In this document: one piece after another, positions 22,118-30,026 of the stretch | How positions within the stretch are numbered: the stretch's first letter is position 1 | Layout: the number at the start of each line of letters is the position of its first letter | Assembly (NCBI RefSeq): GCF_029784135.1 | Contig: NC_073745.1 | Coordinates: 45,305,521 to 45,369,520, forward strand | Length of the DNA: 64,000 nt | From: Toxorhynchites rutilus septentrionalis | Taxonomy: Eukaryota > Arthropoda > Insecta > Diptera > Culicidae | Reading direction: 5' to 3' | Notes under the pieces: model-generated | Seen by the model: the letters and a program-made list of their open reading frames with translations, nothing else | Database searches by the model: none | Told to the model about the DNA's origin: nothing | Position numbers and translations under genes: made by a program

Positions 22118-23180
22118 TTTATTTATTTATTTATTTATTTACTATGACTCTACATCCCATTGAGATTAGATCTGATTCACTACTCTTCTCCAATAAACCC
22201 GGTCCATGGATGCAGTTCTCCAACTCCCGGCTGCACCGATTCTTGCCAAGTCCTGCTCCACCTGGTCCAACCACCTCGCTCGCTGGGCTCCTCTCCTTCT
22301 TGTTCCTACCGGATTAGATGCGAACACCATCTTTGCAGGGCTGCTGTCCGGCAATCTTGCAACATGCCCTGCCCATCGCACTCGTCCAGCCTTGGCGACT
22401 TTCTGGATGCTGGATTCGCCGTAGAGTTGCGCCAGTTCGTGGTTCATTCTCCTTCTCCATACTCCGTTTTCCTGTACACCACTGTATATTGTTCTGAGCG
22501 CTCGGCGTTCGAAAACTCCAAGCGCTTGTGAGTCCTCTTCAAGCATCGTCCATGCTTCGTGCCCATAGAGAACAACTGGTCGAATTAGGGATTTGTACAT
22601 GGTACACTTCGTACGGGGTCGGAGTTTGTTGGACCTCAAGGATTTGCGGAGCCCATAGTAGGCACGACTTCCATTGACAATGCATCTTCGAATTTCACGG
22701 CTGTTGTTGTTGTCAGTTGTTATCAACGAGCCAAGGTAGACAAATTCCTCCACCACCTCGAGCTCGTCGCCGTCGATCACAACACTACTACCAAGAAGAA
22801 CTCTGTTGCGATCAGTCCCTCCAGCTAGCATGTATTTAGACGCATTGATCCCAAGCCCAATCAGCCCTGCTTCGTGTTTCAGTCGGGTATACAAGTCGGC
22901 TACCGTCGCATGTGTTCTTCCGATTATGTCCACGTCGTCGGCGAAGCAGATAAACTGACTAGACTGGTTGAAAATCGTGCCCCGCATGTTGAAGCCCGCT
23001 CTCCGCATAACACCTTCCAGCGCCACGTTGAAGAGCAGACAGGAGAGTCCATCGCCTTGTCGAAGTCCCCTGTGAGTCTCAAATGATTCCGACAGCTCAC
23101 CTGAGATCCGCACACTGCACCGCACACCGTTCATCGTTGCCTGAATCAGTCTTGTCAGCTTTCGGGGAAAGCCGTGTTCG
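22118..23180 (-). mobile_element. 5'-truncated RTE-clade LINE with TCCTAGT duplication
   Basis: The 7-bp TCCTAGT occurs at 22,111-22,117 and 23,181-23,187, immediately outside the insert. The empty site (TCCTAGTACTTCTACCATAG on the reverse strand) survives near 25,862-25,882. The 3' tail on the minus strand is a short AAAT-type repeat, as expected for RTE elements, after a very short 3' UTR. The 5' end is truncated inside the RT domain. Confidence 0.9.
22166..23180 (-). pseudogene. RTE-clade reverse transcriptase, C-terminal part, uninterrupted frame
   Basis: The open frame begins at the truncation point (FPRKLTRLIQATMNGVRC) and runs to a stop at 22,166 with no lesion over about 338 codons. 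RT motifs seen: GLRQGDGLSCLLFNVALE (RT block 4), FICFADDVDIIG (catalytic FADD, the RTE/BovB-type variant), LGLGINASKYM-like block and FVYLGSLIT. It is followed by the thumb and C-terminal region with SLIRPVVLYGHEAW, RWAGHVARL and RRGAQRARWLDQVEQDL, typical of RTE proteins. The endonuclease and the first RT blocks are missing, so no active enzyme. A mosquito JAM1-like origin is possible. The clean frame suggests a recent insertion. Confidence 0.9.
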
Positions 23181-23329
23181 TCCTAGTACTACTACCAAAA
23201 CTCATCATTATAATATGAGGTTATTTTCAGACACAATTTTCGTTCAAGATTTTTCAACCACTTGCAAATAACATGTTTCTCCGTTACACGGAATAAATGT
23301 TTGATACAGAAAATATGATAGAATAGAAG

Positions 23330-24120
23330 AAAGACCACTCCCCTCTTCTCCCATTAGAAAGGGGGAGGAGTGTCTATTCATCATAGAAACGTTTCGTGCC
23401 TCCTAAAATCTTTGCATGCCAAATTTGGTTCCATTTGCTTGATTAGTTTCCGAGTTATGCAGAAATTTGTTTTCCATTTGTATGACAGCCCATCTTGAGA
23501 GAGAGGGGGGAAAAGTATCTAACCACCATAGAAACATTTATTGCATCCTCAAACCACCACATGCCAAATTTAGTTCCGTTTGCTTGATTAGTTCATGAAT
23601 TATGCGGAAATGTGTGCTTCATTTGTATGGCAGCCTCCCTCACCCCTCAGAGAGACGGGAGGAGTGTCTATTTACCATAGAAACGTTTTGTGTCCCTCAA
23701 AACGCATGCCAAATTTGGCATTTTCTTTATTAGTTTTACAGGTAAGCAGAAATTCGGCTTTCATTTGTATGGCAGCTCTTCTTTAGAGAGGGGGTGGAGT
23801 ATCTAACCACCGTAAAAACATTTTTTGCTCCCTCAAACCCCCATATACCTAATTTGGTTTCGTTTGCTTGATCAATTCTCGAGTAATTCAGAAATTTTTG
23901 TGTGATTCATTTATTGCACCCTAAAACCTCCACATGCCAATTTTCGTTTTATTTACTGGATTGGTTCTCGAGTAATACAAAACTTTGTGTTCCATTTGCA
24001 TAGCTCTTAGAAAGGGGGTGGAGTGTCTAACTACCATAGAAACATTTATTGCACCCTAAAACCTCTACATGCTAAATTTCGTTTGATTTGCTTGATTTAT
24101 TCTCGAGTAATGTAGAAATT
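23330..24120. repeat. Helitron internal minisatellite, about 140-bp units
   Basis: Five units start near 23,353, 23,495, 23,647, 23,782 and 24,005. Each has a G-rich GAGAGGGGG(T/A)GGAGT block, a TCTAACCACCATAGAAACAT block, a CCTAAAACC...ATGCCAAATTTGG block and a TTGCTTGATT...TCGAGTAATGCAGAAATT block. The same unit occurs twice at 25,490-25,740 (inverted) and at least twice at 46,205-46,510. Confidence 0.8.
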
Positions 24121-24477
24121 TGTGTTTGTGAATTTGTGAATTTTCATGTCGATCGGTTCAGTAGTTTCCGAGTCCATAAGAATGAGACAGGCAGACAGAC
24201 AGACAGAAATCCGTTTTCATATATATAGATTTATTTTTATAAGGCTTTAGCCTGTTCTATATTGCACATGTCGCCTTTTTTCGGCGTAAGGATATTCCTA
24301 TTGTTCGAATATTCACAGTTGGGCTATATACACAGCGGGACTGTTGAATATGAGGCTTCCATTGTTGTGTTATGAATGGCACCAATTACCGATGCAGCAG
24401 ACCATGATGTGAGTGGTAATGGGCTGGGATTACCGTCACATGATGAGGACATAGTAGCTAGAGCTGGAAGCTCTATG

Positions 24478-25456
24478 TATGGGTGCCACACGAGTTGGCG
24501 CAAAAAAATCTTTTAGACCGAATCAACGCCTGCAATGCACTGCTGAAACGGAACGAACTCGACCCATTTTTGAAGAAGATGGTGACTGGTGATGAAAAGT
24601 GGATCACGTACGACAACCTAAAGTGAAAAAAGTCGTGGTCGAAGCACGGTGAGCCGGCCCAAACCATCGCCAAGCCCGGATTGACGGCCAGGAAGGTTTT
24701 GCTGTGGGGGTTATTCTGAGAGTCAAGTCGGTAGAAGTGACATTTTTTCCTTCGAAGTTATATGATAATTCTCACCCAATTCTGAGAGTCGAGCGACTCG
24801 GAAGTACAATGATAAATGAAAAGAGTTCATTGCACCTGGATTTTTTTCAATTACGCCGATTCTTAGAATACAAACACGTGCGCAAACTGACTGTCACGTC
24901 GTGAAGCGACTCTTGGAATAGACCCCTGTGTGTTTGGTGGGATTGGAACGGAATTATAAGCTGCTTAACTATGGCCAGACCCTCAACTCGGTTCTCTACT
25001 GTGAGCAGCTTGACCGTTTGAAGCAGGCGATTGATCAGAAGCGACCAAAAATGATCTATAGGAATGGTGTTGTTTTCCACCAGGACAACGCTCGGCCTCA
25101 CACATCTTTGATGACCCGCCAGAAGCTACGGGAGCTCGGATGGGATGTCCTATTGCACCCACCGTATAGTCCGGACGTGTCTCCAAGTGATTATCATCTC
25201 TCCCGGTCCATGCAAAACGCCATTGGTGATACTAAGTTGGCCTCAAAAGAGGCTTGCGAAAACTGGCTGTCTGAGTTTTTTGGCAAATAAGGAGCGGGGG
25301 TTTTTATAAGGGTGGGACAATGAAGTTGCCTCCTAAATGGCAACAAGTTTGCGAACAAAACGGCGCATATTTGACTTAAATTGGATAATTTTAAGTATGT
25401 TAAATAAAGCGTCAAATTTCGATCAGAAATACGACATTTCTTTTTCCCCAACCCTA
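24478..25456 (+). mobile_element. Second cecropia-type mariner, 5'-truncated, carrying a MITE
   Basis: Starts inside the transposase (WVPHELAQKNLLDRINACNA), so about 0.6 kb of the 5' half and the left TIR are gone. The right end CCCCAACCCTA at 25,446-25,456 is intact with TA beyond. VTGDEKWITYDN (first Asp), a 220-bp insert at 24,707-24,926, ELLNYGQTLNSVLY, VVFHQDNARPHTS and PDVSPSDYHLSRS follow. The element is more complete across the VPHEL/DRINA block than the copy at 8.3 kb. The 24,230-24,477 segment before it is unassigned. Confidence 0.88.
24707..24926. mobile_element. 220-bp MITE inside mariner
   Basis: Ends GGGGTTATTCTGAGAGTC and (reverse complement) GGGGTCTATTCCAAGAGTC are imperfect inverted repeats. 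TGTG (possibly CTGTG) is duplicated at 24,703-24,706 and 24,927-24,930. The mariner copy at 8,848-8,870 shows the uninterrupted sequence GCTGTATGTTTGGTGGG. Confidence 0.75.
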
Positions 25457-25462
25457 TATATA

Positions 25463-26085
25463 ATTATTGTCGAGAGGACAAATGAAACACAAAATTCTGC
25501 ATTACTCGAGAACTAATCAAGTAAATGAAACGAAATTTGGCATGTGGAGGTTTTAGGGTGCAACAAATGTTTTTATGATGGTTTAACACTCCTTTCTCCT
25601 CTCGAAAGAGGGGGAGGGGATGGTGCAGAGCAACTCGAGAACTAATCAAACAAATGGAATTAAACTTAGCATATGTGGTTCGTGGTTCAACATTCCTCCT
25701 CCTCTCTAAGGCGAGAAGAGGGGAGGGGCCTGCCTTAATTCTATCATATTTTCTGTATCAAGCATTTATTCCATTTTACGAAGAAACATGTTATTTGCAA
25801 GTGGTTGAAAAATCTTGAACGAGAATTGTATCTGAAAATAACCTGATATTATAATGATGAGCTATGGTAGAAGTACTAGGAATTTTATAGTAAAAGGTAA
25901 ATTCAATTTAGAATATCAATCAATAAACAGCTCTGCGATTGTACTCATGAACTTGCGCTCAGTAATAAAATGTGAATGTTTGAAGGTATTGATGACAACA
26001 AAACAAATTTTGGGCGGGACGAAGTCTGCCGCGTCAGACAGACAGACAGACAGACTGACAGAAATCCAATTTTATATATATGGAT
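25463..26085 (+). mobile_element. Helitron segment in opposite orientation to the 21.9-24.2 kb copy
   Basis: Carries two internal units (25,490-25,740) and the 3' segment matching 22,000-22,110 and 23,190-23,340 in reverse. It closes with GACGAAGTCTGCCGCGTCAG near 26,018-26,038, a degenerate Helitron 3' end. Immediately afterwards comes (ACAG)n and GAAATCCAATTTTATATATA, which is the reverse complement of a Helitron 5' end. A 3' end thus abuts an inverted 5' end. Confidence 0.65.
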
Positions 26086-26090
26086 AGTCT

Positions 26091-26351
26091 ACTGTAAAAC
26101 ACTCACCAAGCAATCACAGAAAACTGTTAACGATGATAAGAACCGATGAAACACGGGAGAAATTGAAATATTTATTTATGTTATAATTCAAATGAGAACT
26201 ACATATGAAATGATAGTGAAACCAAGGGATTACTCTAAAGATACAATTGTGATAATAATTTTATAGTTATATCATCAGTACATTAAGTTTTTTAAGATAT
26301 TAGAACAATGTGTCCGAAATATGATGTTGTCCGAAATATGATTCAGAAAGG
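26091..26351 (-). mobile_element. Family T fragment
   Basis: Matches, in reverse orientation, the left part of the element at 13,489: TGTCCGAAATATGAT twice, CCAAGGGATTACTCTAAAG, GAACCGATGAAACACGGGAG and AACAGTTT-type blocks. It ends at a CCTTTCTGAATCATATTTCG-type terminus (reverse strand) next to TA at 26,352. The other end is missing. Confidence 0.65.
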
Positions 26352-26797
26352 TATAAGGCGGTCTGTGATACTATGCGCGAGTATGAGAGTTATTATTTTG
26401 CGCATTGAATTTCCAAACCAAAATACCTATGATTGTGGAAATTTATTCAGATCGTGGAGCAATAGTTTTGAATTGCAATGAATAATATATTTCAAAACAA
26501 AAATCATCCCCATTACATTGACCTCAGAATAAATTTAGAAAAACGAAAAAAAAAATCTATAATAGAAATTACGCCTTTTTGTGTGAGGTATTTACACCCT
26601 TAATATTAATACCTATAATCTTTTCTTCTACTTCATTTGTTGTCTGGTGCGATATTTTTCCGGTCACGAAAAAATAGTTTGGGGAGGGTACCAAAAAATC
26701 CCAAAAAATAAATCGCGTGTTTTATGGATGGTCCAAATAAAAAAATGGATGCCAGATATTCATGTTCAGCATCCCGAAATCATGTAAATACCATTTT
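26352..26797. other. Repeat-derived, no gene
   Basis: AT-rich. From about 26,670 it contains AAATCGCGTGTTTTATGGAT and the GCCAGAT...TGTTCAGCATCCC block that also borders the 1.4-kb TIR element at 3,180-3,265. Confidence 0.4.
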
Positions 26798-27690
26798 TTG
26801 GACGTAGAATTACGTCTTTGGGGAACATACTGAAAAACGAAAATCGATCGCATCGTGAAAAATATCCAATTTCAAACGTTTTTTACCCAGTCATTTCATG
26901 ATGGATTGATGAGAATGTTATGTCAATCTAATTCAGCACTCCATAACATGTTTTTTTAAATTGGATAAAATAGTATATGTCGTGAATCTAACTATCGAAC
27001 AATTGAAAAATCTCAATCCTGACGGAAATACTCAGTTCTGATTGGTTGACATCGACAAGCGGCGGCTCATGTACTTACAATTAGTGCTCAGTTATTTCCT
27101 GATGGATCTACGAGATTTTTGCATCAATCGATCTGAGCACTCCATAAGAATTCTTCACAATGAATAAGATAATATATTATATGAAATTAACTATCAAGCA
27201 ATCGAAAAATTTCCAAACGGAAATACATCGTTCTTATTTGTCGAAAATGCAGATACAAGCTTCCTCTTGTACTCACAATTATTGCTCAAACATTTTCTGG
27301 TAAATTTACGAGAATTTTGTTTCAATCATTTTGGGCACTCCACAACAATTCGTTGCAGTGAAAATGAGTAAAGTTATATATTTTATGAAACTACAGCTTT
27401 GAAACAAAGGTATCTGGAGAAAACGGCATTGTAAATATCGGAAATTAAGGGTAGCTTTTTTTCCCACAGAAATGTGTTCCCTAACGGAGGTTTCAAAACC
27501 AAGGAAATCGGCATTGCAAATATATGCAAGTCGGGGGCATATTTATAATGCAAGTAAGGTAAGTGGTACGAAGAATTCTAGCAAATAAAATTTAAGTTTG
27601 GAACTTCAATGTTCAATGTTCAATGCTGTCAATGTCGTGAAATTCCATATTAGTGACCGATCATGCATTATGAAACATTTACCACGTGAT
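26798..27690 (+). repeat. Family P copy, right end lost
   Basis: Begins TTTGGACGTAGAATTACGTC and follows the copy at 57,560 for most of its length: CCAATTTCAAACG, GTCATTTCATGATGGATTGA, CTAACTATCGAACAATTG. It carries one to two internal ~90-bp units at 27,465-27,560 (TTCCCTAACGGAGG, ATCGGCATTGCAAATATATG, CAAGTCGGGGG). The site at about 26,988 (CTAACTATCGAAC) is the uninterrupted form of the DD37E insertion point at 57,794. No credible coding frame. Confidence 0.75.
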
Positions 27691-28127
27691 CCATTATTTA
27701 GGGTTTTTATCCTACCCTCTCCCCGTAGTATTTTTTACATACTTTTTTATATATTGTTATGATATTTGATAACAAGCAACCACACTGGGTGTCTTCCCTA
27801 TTGAAAAAAAGATCACGTAGTTTATGGGCGATCCCTCAAATCAAACAAATTCTGCTTTAAATATAAAAGATTTTCTTTTGATTACAAATTAGAACAGTCA
27901 TCATAATCGTCGTCTTCTTCTCCTTTTTCATCTCCTTCTTCTTCATCTGACATCAGTTTCATCGTCTGAATCTTTTCCTGATTCAACAATTGTTTTCCTC
28001 AATAGAAAATTTCTTCATCTGGAAGTTTTTTACAATTAATTTTATTCTTTTCAAAATAAGTGTTCACTATTAGATATATGGAGATACGAAGATGATTGAC
28101 TATATAATGATTAGTATTTTATCAACT
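27691..28127. other. Repeat end plus decayed sequence
   Basis: 27,805-27,835 (GATCACGTAGTTTATGGGCG) is a right end of the GGGG-CGT type. 27,900-28,010 on the minus strand would encode a run of Asp and Glu (MSDEEEGDEKGEEDDDYDD), probably the acidic tail of the decayed reading frame that follows. Confidence 0.4.
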
Positions 28128-28217
28128 ATATTCTACGAGTTAAATGTTCATGGGCAGATTTAATTATTTTATAACTTTTCTCTTGAGCCTCTTCAGTCAT
28201 TCTTCCTATATAATACA

Positions 28218-28314
28218 CATGACTAAGGCTATGTACAGAATTTTACTCCATGGCTATGCGGTTTGAATAATTGCATAGATATGGAGTAAAATTCTGTACA
28301 TAGCCGTAGTCATG
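28218..28314. repeat. 42-bp stem-loop with 13-nt loop
   Basis: Arms at 28,218-28,259 and 28,273-28,314 pair at 39 of 42 positions (mismatches at the ninth base and at a two-base step near the loop). The core GGCTATGTACAGAATTTTAC is perfect in both. Total length 97 nt. It may be a minimal foldback MITE or a hairpin RNA source. It lies 5 bp from the mariner end. Confidence 0.9.
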
Positions 28315-28319
28315 TAGTA

Positions 28320-29050
28320 CGAGGGTCACTATTTATATTTCGGGAATTGGCAACACTGATGTCATGTGAGTCCATCTGACGGTTCCATCGTAAAGTTTGA
28401 CATTTTTGACGATATACGTACTCAGAACATTTTGTCATACGGACGCTATTTGTTTATTTTATATTTAGTTGAAAGTTTGGTCTCGGCAAAAAAATGGAAC
28501 TGAATCGTGAACATTTTCGTGCGATGATTTTTTACGACTTTCGACGTGGATTATCACAACAAGAGTGCGTCAATCAACTTAATTTGACTTTTGGCGATGA
28601 AGCTCCATCAAAAACCACTGTGTATCGCTGGTATAGTAAATTCAATCGTGGTCGTAGTTCGCTGTCCGACGAGTTTCGTGAAGGTCGTCCAAAATCGACT
28701 GTAGTGCCAGAAAACATCGATGCTGTGCACGAAATGATTAAGCAAGATCGTCATGTAACCTATTGTGAGATTGAGGCATCCCTAAGCATTAGTTCCACCA
28801 GCATATATGCGATTTTACATGAACACTTAGTTGTGCGAAAATTATGTTCACGTTGGATCCCACATAATTTGACAATCGCTCAAAAAAAAAAGGCTCGTGT
28901 CGATTGGAATAAATGCTTTGAAAATTGGTTTAAGCGCATGCAAAAGTGTATCGATCATCGTGGCGAGTACTTTGAAAAACAATAAAAATATATTCGCAGC
29001 TTAACTATTTGTTTTTGTTCCTATTCCCGAAATATAAATAGTGACCCTCG
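28320..29050 (+). mobile_element. Internally deleted mariner with near-perfect TIRs
   Basis: CGAGGGTCACTATTTATATT starts both ends and the match continues through TCGGGAAT (one mismatch in about 31 bp). TA duplications lie at 28,318-28,319 and 29,051-29,052. At 731 bp it lacks the central part of a ~1.3-kb mariner. The encoded frame is open (next entry). Intact ends mean it could still be mobilised by a full-length relative. Confidence 0.92.
28494..28985 (+). CDS. Mariner transposase deletion derivative: DNA-binding domain fused in frame to C-terminus
   Basis: A 163-residue uninterrupted protein. Residues 1-140 are a mariner N-terminal region: MELNREHFRAMIFYDFRRGL and QQECVNQLNLTFGDEAPSKT (first helix-turn-helix), VYRWYSKFNRGRSSLSDEF, REGRPKSTV, then the second helix-turn-helix (YCEIEASLSISSTSIYAILH) and the linker VRKLCSRWIPHNLT. 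At KARVDW the chain jumps to NKCFENWFKRMQKCIDHRGE and YFEKQ, the extreme C-terminus of the same family. All three catalytic Asp blocks are missing, so it cannot cut DNA. It keeps what is needed to bind TIRs, so it could act as a competitor or repressor (inference). The start is the first ATG, matching the family's usual MEL start. The junction shares TGG on both sides, as for a microhomology deletion. Confidence 0.85.
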   Translation: MELNREHFRAMIFYDFRRGLSQQECVNQLNLTFGDEAPSKTTVYRWYSKFNRGRSSLSDEFREGRPKSTVVPENIDAVHEMIKQDRHVTYCEIEASLSISSTSIYAILHEHLVVRKLCSRWIPHNLTIAQKKKARVDWNKCFENWFKRMQKCIDHRGEYFEKQ

Positions 29051-29115
29051 TATCAACCATATAGATCAACGTAACGTTTTGCTATGTCGATAGAGTAATC
29101 GTTAATTATTTCTGG

Positions 29116-29676
29116 ATCTATCTGCTCGGAGCATGAAATATCTATAAGAATATTTCAAAGTCTAATCAATTCTATATCCACGACAGTTATTTCGGAGCTT
29201 GTTTCATGATTCGTGAAAAACCTACGGTATTGCCATCATTGCTGTTGCCAAACCCTCCAGGCTTTGGTTTGTCAGTGATAAGATCCGTTCTAATTTTGAA
29301 TCCTTCCTAATTGTGTGAATTCCATTGATTGGTATTGCAGGGTTGAATTAGCGATTTGTTCTTACCTGATTTTTTTTTTTGGCGGCATGGCATGGTACTT
29401 GGAACCCAGATTTTCACCAGCGCTTGAATTCCAGTCGATATGAAATATGAATCATGCATTCAAAGCAACATATCCAACAATGTTAAACTCTGATATTGTA
29501 ACTTTACAAGCATAGCAACGTTGCGCAGAAATTGTATTTGTTAAGGAATTGACGAATGAATTTTCCATAAATCATTGTGTGAAATAATGAGAATGAAACA
29601 ATTACTTTACTGCCTTTCATAACTATCTCCAAGTTAAAGCCCTTATTATTATTATCTTTTATAACTTTTAAATGAT
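29116..29676. other. No recognisable feature
   Basis: AT-rich with no inverted ends; any coding signal upstream of the decayed frame at 29,060 is too broken to read. The last bases are the LINE target site. Confidence 0.3.
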
Positions 29677-30026
29677 AAATTTTGTGATTATTATTATTAA
29701 ATTCGTTTATTTTTACAGGCTCAATTACATAAGTTTAAAGGAGCCGAATTCTTTATTATATTTTTATTACTATACATAAACATTTTCTAAATCTAAGGTA
29801 AGTAAGGTAGAAAACCGATTACTCGCGGTCTACTCGAGTTTAGTAGGGTGACATATTTGTTCAGGAAAAGGATGGGATATAAGGAAATTGTTACAATAAT
29901 GATAATCTCACACACTCAATTCTTAAATCTATTCGTATATCTATTGTGTATTTACATTTCAACTTATTCTACTGTTTGTAGCAAGGGGACCAATTGCACG
30001 CATAGGATATAAGGATATAAGGATAA

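Larger units (their letters stand above)
21943..24229 (-). mobile_element. Non-autonomous Helitron with internal minisatellite, split by an RTE retrocopy
   Basis: On the minus strand the 5' end is TCTATATATATGAAAACGGA at 24,229, followed by (CTGT)n and CTCATTCTTATGGACTCGG. The 3' end near 21,943-21,960 is GAAGTTTGCCGGGTCAGTC, the usual Helitron GCCGGGTCAG close, although the final CTAG appears as CAGT here. About 140-bp units repeat in the body. An RTE-clade retrocopy interrupts it at 22,118-23,180. The region around the insertion matches an uninterrupted copy at 25,750-26,030 in the opposite orientation. It has no Rep or helicase frame. Confidence 0.8.
28128..29115 (-). pseudogene. Decayed unassigned TE protein, split by stem-loop and mariner
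   Basis: Right of the mariner the minus strand reads IDPEIINDYSIDIAKRYVDL (29,060-29,115). Left of it, past the stem-loop, it reads HVYYIGRMTEEAQEKSYKII and KSAHEHLTRR (28,128-28,225), then stops, and later the acidic stretch noted at 27,910-28,000. A (M/L)(T/S)EEAQE string after an IG turn is one I associate with uncharacterised repetitive insect proteins, not with a named family. The order fits one gene interrupted twice. Assignment is tentative. Confidence 0.35.

Noticed and set aside
23353..24120. CRISPR-like array of regular repeats
   Set aside because: The ~140-bp units are contiguous Helitron minisatellite repeats without unique spacers, in a eukaryotic transposon.
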